The notes: a model not told the origin generated them from the sequence alone. Positions 1 to 11,261 are shown, counted from the first letter of the stretch. The stretch: DNA of 64,000 nucleotides from Argyresthia goedartella (GCA_949825045.1 OX463807.1:39824749-39888748), one strand, 5' to 3'. Numbers and translations are program-made.

Positions 1-525
1 CACCGGAAATAACTTTGTTTTGTGTTCAACAGGTATTGATGAATTGTTCACATATTCCTCTATCATATTTCTACTGGTATATTGGTCCTGTACTTCCATA
101 GTACAACAACAAGCTTCCTGATCGGGCCCCGTACCTAATGGTATTTCACACATCCGCCCGGCGCTTTGTATAATTAGCCTCTTATTTCCCTCACACATTA
201 AACTGGCTCGCGTCTGTTGTATAAAATCAAACCCTTTAATTAAATCTTTAGGCACCCTTCTTAATACTAGCATTGGAGTATCGATAACGCATTCACCTAT
301 TGTTAATGGTAACGTGACTAACTTATCCACCTTCTCTTTACCGACTCCAAACGCACCTGTGATTCTCAAACTTGGGATCGGTATTTTCGTTGGTTTTCCC
401 AATTGCCTGCATACTTCATCATACACTCCCCGACTTATTACACTGACTTCGCTCCATGAATCAATCAAACTCCTTACAACAATATTTCCAATACACACAT
501 CTATCTCAGGTAATGTCAATGTACT
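1..525 (-). pseudogene. Gypsy-type element, protease-region fragment (runs off the window)
   Basis: Read on the minus strand this stretch gives an aspartic-protease-like segment with the signature region altered (an Asp-Ser-Trp-Ser reading where retroviral-type proteases have Asp-Ser/Thr-Gly), followed by the beta-strand-rich continuation expected of a retropepsin. It lies directly downstream of the gag-like segments at 526-1876 in the same orientation, so it is the next piece of one Ty3/gypsy-like element whose pol lies beyond the left edge. The family call is moderate; the substitution at the catalytic Gly suggests decay. Confidence 0.5.
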
Positions 526-1876
526 TCATAGATCGCGTCCACACTCAGTCCAATCGTCGTCTCTGAATATAGTATGTAATCGCCTGTCATTCCGATCTCT
601 ACAATCCAAGCTCGTTTTTTCATCTAAACACACGGCATATCCATGCGCTTTATGCGCTAGTAATTGAATAAATTCATTCACACAAACGTTCGAATCCAAA
701 TTACACAAATCATACAGTCTATGCTCTTTTTCAATTTGATCAACTGTCCATCCAAAGCGTAATAAATATCTGAGCGCGAACGACCCGCGCGAGTCCACTA
801 GTTTTTGAATTCTGATTTATCGCATTATTCCTGTCACTTGAACTTTGCCCTGCCTCTGTATTACCTGAACTATCATTGCCCCTTTGGAACTCTATTGCCT
901 TCAAACTAACCTGAGGTTGTCTACCTCTACCGCGAAAATAACCGCGAGCGCGCGTCCCAAATTCGTTTCGTGCCTTTGTTCCCGCGTTATAATTATTCCT
1001 ACGACTCACCGCGTTATACCGCATCGTATTTACTCGCAAAGCACGATATTGCCCTCGCATGTAGCTATTCCGATTAACATTGTTCGTATTTATTGTCTCC
1101 GATCTATGCAACGCATTTAGTCCTCCATCAATATTCCGTTCTAATTGTCGAAGAAACTTGACCGCGTCTCGTATCGTCATTTGATCCTTTCTAGCAAAAA
1201 ACGCTACCTGAATATCGCGCGGCAACTGTCTGAAAATCGTGTTTATCTTCTCCGTATCAGTAAACGGTATCGTTAGCTCATAATATGCTATTCAATTGAG
1301 AAGCATAGAATTCTTCCATTACTTTGACCTTTCTTAGAATCGAACTTCGCGGTTAGGAATCTTTGTTTAATTAATTCCTGTTTATTATCTCCCCAGAAAC
1401 CTCTCTGAAATATTTTTCAAAATCCGAATAGGTTCGCCATGAGTCTCTTTATATGCTCATTCGAACTTTTGCAATTCCTACCAAACTATCCGTTGCCCAT
1501 ATCAAAGCCCTCGAACTATCTCCCGAGACTTTGAGATCTCTTAAGAAAATCATCGGATTTTCCGAACTCGATTTTCCCATCGAATGTCAGCAACTTGTGT
1601 CATTTTCACTATGCATGTTTGACGTTTTTCTACCGATTGTTCAAACGTCTCTAGTTCCTGTCTGTCCGCCTGTCTGTCCGAAGTCCTACTAGCATTACCA
1701 CAACTTTCCCCGCTAATGTTTGCACTTGAACCCCGTTCCAAACTGTCTAATCTGCTCACTATTTCAGATAACAATTGAGTCACCTGTCCTGACGCAATTC
1801 CATTATTAAGACCACTTGTCTGCGAAAGTGAATCGTCTTGTACAACCCGACTAACGTTTTTTTTTGGTCGGCCCAT
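526..1876 (-). pseudogene. Broken gag of the left-edge gypsy-type element
   Basis: Three minus-strand open segments (1550-1876, 740-1225, 526-798) lie in order but in different frames, so the gag is frameshifted. The first begins with a good ATG at 1876 and a short basic start (MGRPKKN), followed by Ser/Gln-rich sequence. The middle segment carries an Arg/Gly/Asn-rich stretch of the kind found in nucleic-acid-binding gag tails. No CCHC knuckle was found. Placement between a primer-binding site/leader (1877-2143) and a protease segment (1-525) supports gag. The protein would bind element RNA and form particles; this copy is probably dead. Confidence 0.5.
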
Positions 1877-1980
1877 TGTTTCTCAATACTAAACCTTCGT
1901 CTTGTTCGATGAATTGTGAAAACAATGCCCCTTTTTTTTTCGTTGTTGCTTATTTATCTTACTTACAAAACTGAACCATC

Positions 1981-2032
1981 TAAAATCGTTTCTACGTTGT
2001 GTTATTTTTAACACAACGTAGAAACTATTTTA
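1981..2032. repeat. Perfect long hairpin in the gypsy leader
   Basis: Two 17-base arms starting GTTTCTACG are perfect inverted copies separated by a 4-base loop (TTTT); the flanks extend the pairing with one mismatch. It lies between the primer-binding site and the gag start of the minus-strand element, where packaging or dimerisation structures are expected. That role is inference. Confidence 0.8.
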
Positions 2033-2034
2033 AA

Positions 2035-2128
2035 CCTTGATTCTTTTAGAATATCTAGGTATTGTACTCTAGAATATCCTGACCTTGATTCTTTTAGAAT
2101 ATCTAGGTATTGTACTCTAGAATATCCT
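2035..2128. repeat. Two tandem ~48-bp units in the gypsy leader
   Basis: The unit beginning CCTTGATTCTTTTAG is present twice head to tail and is almost identical in both copies, ending at AGAATATCCT. It occupies the untranslated leader just inside the primer-binding site. Confidence 0.85.
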
Positions 2129-2143
2129 TCGGTCTCGGCACCA
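2126..2143 (-). other. Probable primer-binding site of the left-edge gypsy element
   Basis: On the minus strand the sequence TGGTGCCGAGACCGAAGG begins six bases after a GCCGTTACA end, the usual arrangement of LTR end, short spacer and TGG-starting tRNA primer site. I did not identify the tRNA with certainty. Confidence 0.55.
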
Positions 2144-2176
2144 AAAATCTGTAACGGCATAAATAGCTAAGGTCGA

Positions 2177-2229
2177 GCCACCTCTGTCTTCTGACAGAGG
2201 TGGCGATCATAGCTTTCTAGCTATGATCG
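2177..2229. repeat. Two adjacent perfect hairpins with identical loops
   Basis: The first has 12-base arms (GCCACCTCTGTC) around TTCT; the second, starting on the last base of the first, has 11-base arms (CGATCATAGCT) around TTCT. They sit within the probable LTR near its U5 end, where structured RNA would form in the transcript. Confidence 0.85.
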
Positions 2230-3582
2230 TCTATTTTATCTACCCCGAAAAGAGATGTCCCGATTCAGCTGTGAAAATGTCAAGTCAAGAATGATAAGTC
2301 TGAATTTCTCGTTTCTTGAGAAATTCGTTAGATGTACAACAGTTGAACGGAAGATTGGTTCAGGAAGTTAAAGTTTCAAGTTAAACAGAGAAAGAATGTA
2401 CGCCCGCAAGCCGGTATTTCGCATCAGTTAGCGGTGTTTTGCGCCAGATCGATCTTTGTTATAATTTGTGTACTGGTACCATTTTTTTTTTGTATATTGG
2501 CGCTTGCGGCTTTAGTGGCTCCAATTATATAATTAGTTCACGGTAATAACGATCCAAATAGACCGGGTTTACACAATTGCGATTTGATTTTCCGAAATAA
2601 GTCTGAACTAGCGCTTTCCTTAAGAGGTCCGTAATGTTTTGAAACCTTCAACTCTGCGCAATTCGAGCTGGATGTTATCGAAACGTTTTCTTTAGTGCTT
2701 TAGAGATCTAACCCTCTCCACAACGAGTTACGTACTTCAGAAAATACCGATTTAGGTACCTCGTTTCCCTCAGCACGCCTCGATTGAGCCCAGCAAAATA
2801 AATGCGTGATACAATCTACACGTTAGATCTCCCAGCGAAATTGACATTTATTTTAAAGATGCAACTTGAATCAAAACGATCCAAGGCAAGGAAAAATATC
2901 TACCCGTCCCTAAACAATGAACTTTAGACTGTAATTTGATCTCTTCGCGCGTCCCCGACAACACTCACATGACAAATATATCAACAGGATAGGTTATCTG
3001 AGTTGACAACGTTTATACTTTGTTCTGAATTTGTTATTTTCATCCGCGGAACCCTATCGATCAAACAGTCTCCCTATGCCTTTACAACCTAGGTTTAGCC
3101 TAAATTAAACTCCTGTCTAGCCTAGTCTAAAATCCTAGTGTTATACCACGTCCATCATCGACACCACTCGAAGATGGTTGTATGAGAATTGAATGTGCTT
3201 GTATGTTTAACAACTTATGTGTGTAGGAATTTCAAAACTCGCTACACGAAGGGAATGAGGAAAGGATTAATCCGCGAATTTCCTAAGAACTAATCCAGGA
3301 ACCCTATGGTGAAGGAAAAAAGAAATTAGGGTGGCTCCAAGCCCAGACTCAGACTCAGATCAAATTACCTAAAAGTTCTTATCTAACGACCCAAGGATAG
3401 TTTTGGAATTTGGTTAGGTTGATTTAAAGGATAGGAACCGATGTATATCTCGGCACTTCAGACACACACGAAAATCCACTGCAGCACGCAATCACAAATC
3501 TTCCAGTTCCAAACGCGTAAAACAGCAGACCGAACTGTTCAGATTACCGAAAGACACGTGTACCACAGTGGTTTGACGTACG

Positions 3583-3620
3583 GACTGATTCCCCTTTCCA
3601 CCCCCGCGCTCGTATTTATA
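3583..3620 (-). promoter_or_regulatory. TATA plus initiator promoter on the minus strand
   Basis: Minus-strand TATAAATACG (3620-3611) is followed about 30 bases later by TCAGT, the arthropod initiator consensus. This is the expected U3/R promoter arrangement for the minus-strand LTR element. Confidence 0.5.
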
Positions 3621-3944
3621 GGAAGCCCACATGGGCGAGATGGCGTCCCACCCCGCAAATACTGCCCAAGCGGAAGCTGCTTATCATTAACTACACAGGG
3701 TCTAGTTTCAATCAAACATGCCATGCACGCCCGCTATTCTACAATTTTTTGTATGCATAGTTCCTAAAATCAACCATCGGTTATCACTCAATTCATTTGG
3801 TATTGCCGATACACAAAATTTGTCGATCGCTGGCTATAAAGCGGTTGCAATTAATTAAGCCTGAAGTGTCTAAGACAAAGATCACTGAAAAGATATGTGT
3901 ACGAAATAAAATGCGTGGGAAATGAAAACTTATAGAGTTTAATA

Positions 3945-3991
3945 AAAATATAAAAATACAGTCGGAGCACGCAGCCGTTTCATTTAGCAAT
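3945..3991. repeat. 47-bp direct repeat, copy 1
   Basis: Identical to 7031-7077. The two copies bracket the BEL/Pao remnant at 4150-6530 plus a LINE fragment, so they may be remnants of that element's two LTRs. Apart from this repeat I see nothing in 3743-4149. Confidence 0.7.
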
Positions 3992-4149
3992 CACAAGAAG
4001 AAGGAAGTGTTGCCACAACAAAAAGTCAAAATATCACCAGAAAAGTGTTGCAAGCTTATATACTAAAATAACTACTATTTTAGTTATTACAATAAATAAA
4101 AATCGCATATGTTTAGATTTTTCTAAACTTAATTGGGGCCGGCAGTAAG

Positions 4150-4797
4150 CTACTCGACAGGTAATTGACATAGCCGTTTTACTGACCTTCTGTAAACTTT
4201 GTTATTCATTTTAATATCGGGCGCTCTTACTACATTGTTTTTACCTGGGTATGTTTTTACAATTCGAGCCGTCTTATAATTTAAAGGAGAAGTGTTCATA
4301 TCTTTTACAATTACCAAATCACCTTCTTTAAGGTTTGGTTGAGGATATTTCCACTTGGGACGGCTTTGAAGCTGTGTTAAATAATCATTTGACCATAATT
4401 TCCAAAAATCTTGTTTTAGTTTGGTACAAAGATTCCAAAATTTTAAACGATTGACCGAAACATCTGTAAGATCAAATTCAGGATAGCTAGCCAGAGCTGT
4501 TCCAATCAGAAAATGCGCAAGAGTTAAATAATTACAATCATTTGTATTTGGAGAATGTAGAGGCCTAGAGTTCAAAATTCCTTCGATTTGTACAATGAAT
4601 GTATTGAGCTCTTCATAGGTTAAACATTGGTTCCCTACTACTCTCTTTAGATAATGTTTTACACTTTTAACACCTGCTTCCCACAATCCTCCAAACTCAG
4701 GTGAATAACTGGGTATAAACCTAAATTTTATATAATGTTGAGAGCAAAAACATTGACAGTATCCCTGTGGTTTTGCTGAGCCGAGAGGGTCAAACAT
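4150..4797 (-). pseudogene. BEL/Pao integrase C-terminal half
   Basis: A 215-aa open segment carries the end of the integrase core, with the catalytic-Glu region in the form GGLWEAGVKSVKHYL, a typical BEL signature. It is followed by the conserved NSRPL and LTLAHFLIG motifs and the C-terminal BEL-specific domain with DFWKLW and GDLVIVKD. The first two catalytic Asp residues are absent because the upstream part is deleted; the next segment upstream is already reverse transcriptase. It belongs to a degraded minus-strand BEL/Pao element. Confidence 0.85.
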
Positions 4798-4832
4798 CTG
4801 CCCTATATAGCTCAGAATTTTTCTTTTTGTAT

Positions 4833-5397
4833 TTAAATTATGGTCCTCATCAAATTTAGGACTTGAAAAAGTAATGTATCTGAAGTTATATCATACATTA
4901 GACCTAGAGTCTTTACTAAATTGTCCCTACTCATGTCTACATGTTCAAATTGTTTTTTCTCGTCTGGAATACCATCTAGGACCTCAAGGGCATTGGAGCA
5001 CCATTTGTGTAGAGAATAACTACCTAACTTGAGGAGCTCTACCAATTGGTACCTTAGCTCATGCAGCTGCTCTATATTGTCTGACCCACCCAGTATATCA
5101 TCGACGTAGGTACTTGATCATTATTTCAGCAGCAAATGGGTACGTACCCTTATAGCGATGAGCTTATTCAAGTAGGCATCGAGTGGTCAAGAATGTAGAG
5201 GCCTTCAGTCCGTAAGTGACAGTCTGAAGCTGTAAGCAGCTGATAGGCTTCTTAGGATCATCTCGCCATAGAATATTTTGAAGGCAAGTGTGGTGGCTAT
5301 TTATCATAACGTTGCGAAAGGCCTTTTGAATGTCACAAATTATTGTGACGTCGTTGAGGGACACCTGGCTGCGGGACTTCATACTCCCGTCAAACAT
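4833..5397 (-). pseudogene. BEL/Pao reverse transcriptase remnant
   Basis: Minus-strand open pieces (5164-5397, 4833-5045) carry an RT palm: a DIQKAFRNV segment holding the first catalytic Asp, an LQTVTYGLKAS segment, a YVDD-type catalytic motif read between the pieces (about 5098-5112), and the HKWCSN motif characteristic of BEL RTs. Frames change between pieces. Sequence then passes directly towards the integrase C-terminus, so RNase H and the integrase N-terminus were lost by deletion. Confidence 0.8.
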
Positions 5398-5490
5398 AAC
5401 TCGAAGTCGGGTTGTCTTACTTGCCTCGTTGATAACAGCATGGTGTGCTAGAAAGTAAACAGTATCTCTATCAATATCGTAATTCGCAAC

Positions 5491-5748
5491 CTATACCACC
5501 TTTGCATGTCCTAGCTCTACATACTGATCTATGAACAATTTATACTGCTCTAGTAACAAAGGATTTGTTTTAAACCTTTTTGCTAACATTAGAAATCTTT
5601 GGTAGGCAACTGAAAATGAATCACCAAGCTGCAATTCTTCCAGAGTTGTAATGAAAGGCATATCTATATACAATCTATTATCTTTCAGACTCATAGAACT
5701 CTGAAAACTTTCTTCAACCTTAACAAACTCATCACAACTCGGTTTCAC
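5491..5748 (-). pseudogene. BEL/Pao pol segment between protease and RT
   Basis: This 85-aa segment contains the pattern RLYIDMPFITTLEELQLGDS, followed by an RFLMLAKRFKTNP segment and a YVELGHA motif, matching the connection region that precedes RT in BEL/Pao polyproteins. It is in register with the flanking RT and protease remnants on the minus strand. Confidence 0.7.
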
Positions 5749-5904
5749 AAGCTCGGGTACTTTTTCAGACAGTCAAAAATTCTCCATTACATTTTCTAAC
5801 TTTTTATGATCTTGTATAGCAAAATTTGATACAATATTACAAGTAACATTACTCACTTTTTCAGGAATATTACCACCAACTACATACCCAAATAGGGTGT
5901 TTTG

Positions 5905-6530
5905 TTATACCGGTCCATTTTGAATTTTAATACAACCATCTAGCAAAACATTGAAATAAACATCCGCACCCAGTAACAAAGAAATCTCAGCTGGGATATT
6001 GAAATCACCGTCTGAAAGTTTCACATTTTTTGGTAAGTTCCACCCGGATACATTAATAAATTGTTGGGGTAATTTTGTTCTTATTGTGTCAAAAATGTGA
6101 CATTTTAAATTTAATTTTACAAGATTGTGGCATGGAAGCACACTTAAATTTACAAGTTTATTGATTTTTGTTTGTTTATTACCTATACCTATAATATTAT
6201 GGGTTTGACTCATAGTAATCAACCCAAGTTTGTTTACAAGGCTGGTTGTACAAAAGATGCCTGGCTGCCCGTGTCAAGCAAAGCTCGGACAGAAACTTTT
6301 TCACCATGTTGATTTAATAAATTAACCTTTACAGTCTGAAGCAAAATGTTGTTAGAAACCGGGTTAGACAACAAAGTCACAGCAGGCTCAATAGGTGCAG
6401 CCTTTTCTTCATGCAACAAAGTGTTGTGTCCTAATTTACATATTTGACATTTGAAATTAAACTTACATTTTCCGCTGTGTGTCTTTAGACATGTGGTACA
6501 TAAATCATGGTCATCAAAGTCAATAGTCAA
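5905..6530 (-). pseudogene. BEL/Pao gag zinc region and aspartic protease
   Basis: Two minus-strand pieces: 6234-6530 has Cys/His zinc-binding motifs (CTTCLKTHSGKC, CQICKLGHNTLLH) and then the protease active-site LLDTGSQASFV. The second piece, 5905-6222, ends in the protease C-terminal motif LLLGADVYFNVL. Zinc region then protease then RT is the BEL/Pao order. The upstream gag is missing because the sequence switches to a LINE fragment at about 6525. Confidence 0.8.
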
Positions 6531-7030
6531 TAGTCAATAGTCAAAGTACTTTATTACTGTAGATATTTACATATACTTAGCAAACGTCATTTTTTGCCTC
6601 TTCTCTACATTGGACCACTGTGGGAGAAGAAGGGCGTAGAAACTCCCACAGATTTATTTTTAGATCTCTTTTAAAAATAGGTTGTGCTTAACTAATACAA
6701 ATATGAAAAATTTAATTGTTATGATTAATAAGCAGGAATAAATAATTACAAAATTATTAACAGCAAGGTCTGTGTTGAACCAGATTAACCCCATACAGTC
6801 CTGTCATTTAAGTAATCTTGAACATTGTAATATCCCTTTTTCGACAAAGTCGCTTTAACATGCTTTTTAAATTGCTCAAATGGCAATTTCAAAATCTCCA
6901 GAGGTATCTTATTGTAGTAGAGAATGCACTGACCCATGAAAGAATGAAAAGAAAGTTAGTTTGTATTCTACAAAGTGCGGCTTAGTTATAATAGTGTTCG
7001 TGAGTCGTAGAATAAATACGTCCATAATCC
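6525..7030 (-). mobile_element. 3' end of a minus-strand LINE
   Basis: Read on the minus strand, the segment near 6790-6930 gives a LINE-pol C-terminus (YYNKIPLEILKLPFEQFKKH, ending with a VWG stop near 6790). A 3' UTR and a short tail of CTATTGA repeats at 6525-6545 follow. The repeat tail marks the insertion end and abuts the BEL gag remnant. The 5' part is truncated. Confidence 0.65.
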
Positions 7031-7077
7031 AAAATATAAAAATACAGTCGGAGCACGCAGCCGTTTCATTTAGCAAT
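7031..7077. repeat. 47-bp direct repeat, copy 2
   Basis: Identical to 3945-3991. It is squeezed between the minus-strand LINE fragment and the truncated 5' end of the plus-strand LINE. Confidence 0.7.
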
Positions 7078-8013
7078 AGCCCCTCTCTTCGAATCGACTA
7101 TTTTAACTCTTTTGAAACCCTTCTCAGTGACTTGACTCCTCTTTATAGCGACACCCTAATTCTCGGCGACTTCAACACTTGCCTTCTCAAGAATAACGGT
7201 CGCTCAGCGAAGCTGAATTCTCTTGTAAGTTCATTTAAAATGCATATCCTTCCTCTAGAGGCCACTCACTTCCAACCACACTGCACCCCCTCTCTTTTAG
7301 ATCTAATGATTACTTCTGACATGTCTAAGGTTGCTGCGCATGGCCAACTTAACGCCCCTTTCTCCTATCACAATCTTATTTACCTCTCTTATAAGATAAA
7401 GCCTCCCAAGCGTGCAGCTAAATTCCTTGACATTCGTAGCTTCAAGGGCATGGATATAACCTCCCTTAATTCAGACGCCTCCTCTGTCGACTGGTCGCCT
7501 GTCTACGGTAGTGAGACCATTGATGAAAAATTACGGAACTTCAACTCTATTGTCCTGAGCTTGTTTGATAAGCATGCTCCGGTCAAGAGGGTTAAAGTGA
7601 AGCATCTTCCTGCACCGTGACTTACTGACACCATTAAGGGTCTGATGGCTAAGAGAAACCGTGCCAAATCTAGATATAAGAGGGATCCGACCGATGAGAA
7701 TCTTTTAATTTTCAAACGCCTCCGTAATCGTTGCACTCGCCTGTGTCGTGATTCTAAACGCCGTCATATCTATCAATGTATCGAGAGCTATACTCCAGCA
7801 CAGGTCTGGAAGTTCCTGAAGACCCTTGGTGTTGGTAAGACACAGGAATTGGCAGCCGGAAAAGTCGATCTCCGGGGTCTCAATAGTTTCTTTGCAACTC
7901 CCCCTGTCGCGATGGACTCCCTCGTCAAGGATGCAACCCTTCGTAACCTTCGGTCCAAGGCAACATCTCTCACCTCAGCATTTAAAGCATCCCTGTCGGA
8001 ATCGGCGCAGTAA
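7078..8013 (+). pseudogene. LINE endonuclease C-terminus and linker
   Basis: The reading frame opens inside an APE-type endonuclease: the motif LILGDFN (about 7156-7178), then THFQP, LDLMITSD and SYHNLIYLSY in the position of the usual SDH block. A stop at 7618-7620 (where the linker continues in frame at 7645) and frame loss near 8010 break it. The N-terminal half, with the metal-binding Asn and Glu, is absent, so no endonuclease activity is expected. Confidence 0.75.
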
Positions 8014-8165
8014 GGAGGGCAATACTAGCAATCTCGTCGAAGGCCATAGGTGAGGACAAGATATGTTCGCAGATGATAACAACTATCATTGATGTACTGT
8101 TACCTCTCATCACCCACATAATTAATGTGTCGCTTGACCAATGTTGCTACCCCAGCCAGTGAAAA

Positions 8166-9542
8166 TTGGCACTTGTGATTCCCCTCCCCAAAACGTCTAA
8201 TCCCGCCTTCTTTAAAGATTTCCGTCCCATTTCTATTCTGCCTTTCCTCTCCAAAGTCCTGGAATCAATTGTCCACTCCCAACTCTCCTCCTTCCTTTCC
8301 TCAAAAATGTTACTGAATCCCCACCAATCAGGTTTCAGGCCGGGTCACAGCACTACCACAGCACTGCTCAAAGTCACTGACGACATTCAATTAGCTATGG
8401 ATCAAAAGCAGCTTACGGTCCTTACACTGCTTGATTTCAGTAGCGCCTTTAACTGCGTCGATTTCGATATACTAGTCGAAATTTTAAAGTCACTTAATGT
8501 CTGCTCGCACTCTGCTCGCTGGTTTGACTCCTACCTGAGAGACCGCCAGCAACGCATTAAGTCTGAGGAGATCTCAACGGACTGGTGTGATCTCTCCGCA
8601 GGTGTTCCGCAGGGAGGCATCCTTTCTCATCTCCTCTTCTCGGTATTCATTAACTCCATCTCTGACGTTCTTACCTCTTCTTATCATCTGTACGCAGATG
8701 ACCTTCAAATATATCGGCACTTCTCTCCGTGTGATGTGAATCTGACAGTAGAGGCGTTGAATGCTGATCTCGATAACATCAGGAAATGGGCTACCTCTTA
8801 TGGTCTGTTTGTCAACCGGGGCAAATCGCAGGCCATGATTTTGGGTACTCGTCACTCTCATAACCTAGTTCAGAAAATGCCCGTCGACCCTATAGTGTAT
8901 GATGGTAACATAATTTCATACAGCGAGAAGGCTAAGAATCTTGGGGTTGTATTTGATAAATTGTTGTCCTGGTCGCCCCATGTTTGTGAGGTCAGCAGAC
9001 GAGTCTTTGCGTCATTTCACTCCCTACGGAGATTGCAGCACTTCCTGCCACAGCAGACTAAAATCACCCTTGCCCAGTCACTCCTACTACCTTTAATCGA
9101 CTATGCAGATGTTTGCTGGATCGGTGCGAACGAAGAACAACTGAACAAACTCGAACGACCTCAAAACCTCGGGATTCGGTTTGTCTTCGGGCTGCGCAAG
9201 TATGACCATGTCTCACAGTATCGCAAGGAGTTGGGGTGGCTTCCGATCCGCCTTCGTCGTGATATGCACGTTCTCTCCTATCTGTTCAACATTTTGCGAA
9301 ATCCCCGCTACCCCTCATATCTTCGAGAACGTTTCGAGTTTATTTCCTCCAGGCATAGCAACCGGAGATCCCACACGATGTCTCTTCTCTCTACTCCTCG
9401 GCATAACACTGCCGCTTACAAACACTCGTTTTGGTTAACGGCGATCCGACTGTGGAACGCACTTCCCTGCGCTATTAGAGATAGTCCCTCAATTTTCACT
9501 TTTAAGACAAGATTGAAAGAGCATTTCTTTTCTCTTTCGTGA
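8166..9542 (+). pseudogene. LINE reverse transcriptase
   Basis: This 458-aa open segment has full RT motifs: FRPISILPFLSKVLE, HQSGFRPGHSTTTAL, LLDFSSAFNCVD (first catalytic Asp), SAGVPQGGILSHLLF and the catalytic YADD. A thumb and C-terminal tail follow, with IRLWNALP and the final FKTRLKEHFF. The RT is intact by eye, but it is separated from the endonuclease part by disruptions at 7618 and about 8010-8160, and the element lacks its 5' end. It is therefore annotated as a broken copy. Confidence 0.85.
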
Positions 9543-9820
9543 TAGGTACTTTTATATATGTATATATAAGTAGTATATGTTTGATATATATATTTTTTTT
9601 TGCTTTTGTATTTTATTTAGTATATATCATTTATTAAATTATTATGTTTTAGTTGTAAACAATTAGATGTGTACAGTTTTATTGCGCACTAGGACTCTCC
9701 TGTTGCACAATTTTTCCTGTCCTACCTAGGTTTGCTGGTAGAAATCTCTCTTTAGAGATAAGCTCGCCTTTGCTCATAAAATGTTTTGTTACCTTACTAT
9801 TAAGATTTCTGTGCAATAAA

Positions 9821-9896
9821 GAATATGAATATGAATATGAATATGAATATGAATATGAATATGAATATGAATATGAATATGAATATGAATATGAAT
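9821..9896 (+). repeat. (GAATAT)n microsatellite tail of the LINE
   Basis: About twelve uninterrupted hexamers directly follow the AATAAA signal, ending with one variant unit (GAATGT). Confidence 0.95.
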
Positions 9897-10406
9897 GTGA
9901 AAATTTTTTAGATAATCAGGGTATAAATTAAGTTATATGTTAAATTACTCAACTAGGTCCAAGTATGAATCATAACTATTCATAACATAATACTTACTTA
10001 AAACAAACACAAAAAAAAAACATAATAACAATGTCATGCATGGGATTGGGAAGTAATCAGAAATTCAAAACAAACAATCAATAGGTACTCATCACTAGAA
10101 TACCTACTAACATTGATTAATAGGAATAAGGTATCTATCTACTGTAACAGCATAGTATAAACAGTTAAGCTTATTTTATAATTTGCAGTAAATAAAACAA
10201 ACACTGCAAACATGTAGACACATACATTACACCTTATTAGTTATTTGACTTATTTTATTGATATTAAATTATTATTCAGACACATGCATAAAATTATGAA
10301 TCATATTTATGAATAAAAATTGAATTTATTTAATGAGATGCAATACAATGGGATACATTCATCTATAGTATGTATATATTGATTTCTTAACTAGGTTGGT
10401 GGTATT
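9897..10406. other. AT-rich gap, possibly holding the 3' LTR of the next element
   Basis: No coding potential on either strand. It lies immediately downstream (minus sense) of the gypsy integrase ending at 10407, so the 3' UTR and any 3' LTR of that element should be here. A minus-strand TGTTACAG near 10150 could be an LTR start, but no matching 5' LTR was found. Confidence 0.3.
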
Positions 10407-11261
10407 TCAAGTCTGCAGTTGCGGCGTTGAAATCCCGTACCGCTCAGGAGGTCTCACCGTCCTGCCATAACGAGTTACATAAGCGTCAGTCGCATTGTTT
10501 GCAACAGTTTCATTTGTCTGGACACCGGGGCTGCGCGTGCACGGGGCGCGCGGGGGGGACCCGGCATTGCTGATAACAATGTCATCATGGTGTAAACTAC
10601 TCTGACTAATATTACTTGATCCTTGAAATTTATTGCACACCATTGAATCAGTTATAATATGCCTACGGTTACGAATAATTATTCCTCCCGATTCCAATTT
10701 AATTTCATACAATCTCTGCCTTTTAACATTGCTGACAGTACCGTTTTGCCATGAATTGTTGACCCATGCTTTAACCTTTTGACTCACTGTAAGAGGAGGT
10801 AAATCTTTGGCGCCAATATCAAAATATTTCTTTTCCTGTTCCTTGCGACGTTTTAAAGACGGTATAACATTTGTGTGACATTTAGGTTTTAATAATTGTA
10901 ATGAGCATGGTAAAATACTCCGAAGTTTTCTATTGTATAACAGTTCAGCAGGCGACGGCAAAGTGTTATCTATCGGTGTATTTAAATATTCTAAAAGTCC
11001 TAAACGGAAGTCAGACCCATCGAAAGTAGTTTTCTTTAACATCGTTTTGACAGTTTGTACCGCTCTTTCGACTTGCCCATTCGATTGAGGATATCTCGGT
11101 GAGGATGTTGTATGCTGAAACTTCCACATTTCTGAAAACAACCTGAAACATTCACTACTGTACTCCGGTCCATTATCCGACATTACTGTATTTGGTATGC
11201 CCTGCCTACTGAATACTATCTGTAACTGGTCTATCACAGTTGTGGAAGTCATAGATTGCAA
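10407..11261 (-). pseudogene. Gypsy (mag-like) integrase core and C-terminus
   Basis: The open segment begins just after the first catalytic Asp region. It contains MSDNGPEYSS (second Asp) and the SPRYPQSNGQVERAVQ block with the catalytic Glu. A long tail follows that includes VKAWVNNSWQNGTVS, a small-barrel C-terminal domain. A short duplication-type frameshift with an in-frame stop near 11280-11300 separates it from the start of the integrase core, so full-length integrase is not made. Confidence 0.85.

Larger units (their letters stand above)
2150..3742 (-). repeat. Probable long LTR of the left-edge gypsy element (right edge uncertain)
   Basis: The inner edge is set by the TGTAACGGC end at 2150 next to the primer site. 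The segment contains paired hairpins (2177-2229) and a TATA-initiator promoter on the minus strand (3583-3620), both fitting an LTR. The outer edge is a guess at a TACA-like end near 3742; no second LTR copy lies in the window to confirm it. I saw no genes inside; a 108-aa plus-strand open frame at 3441-3767 looks fortuitous. Confidence 0.4.
7078..9896 (+). mobile_element. 5'-truncated plus-strand LINE with (GAATAT)n tail
   Basis: It begins abruptly inside an endonuclease reading frame at 7078, runs through reverse transcriptase, has a ~280-bp 3' UTR with AATAAA at 9815-9820, and ends in a GAATAT repeat tail. 5' truncation and a simple-repeat tail are hallmarks of target-primed reverse transcription. 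Domain order and RT motifs place it in the CR1/Jockey group of APE-type LINEs; the exact clade is not resolved. Confidence 0.85.

Noticed and set aside
3441..3767. 108-aa plus-strand ORF as a gene
   Set aside because: Lies over a presumed LTR promoter on the other strand, with no motif.
9821..9896. CRISPR-like or satellite array
   Set aside because: A plain hexamer microsatellite directly after a polyadenylation signal, i.e. a LINE tail.
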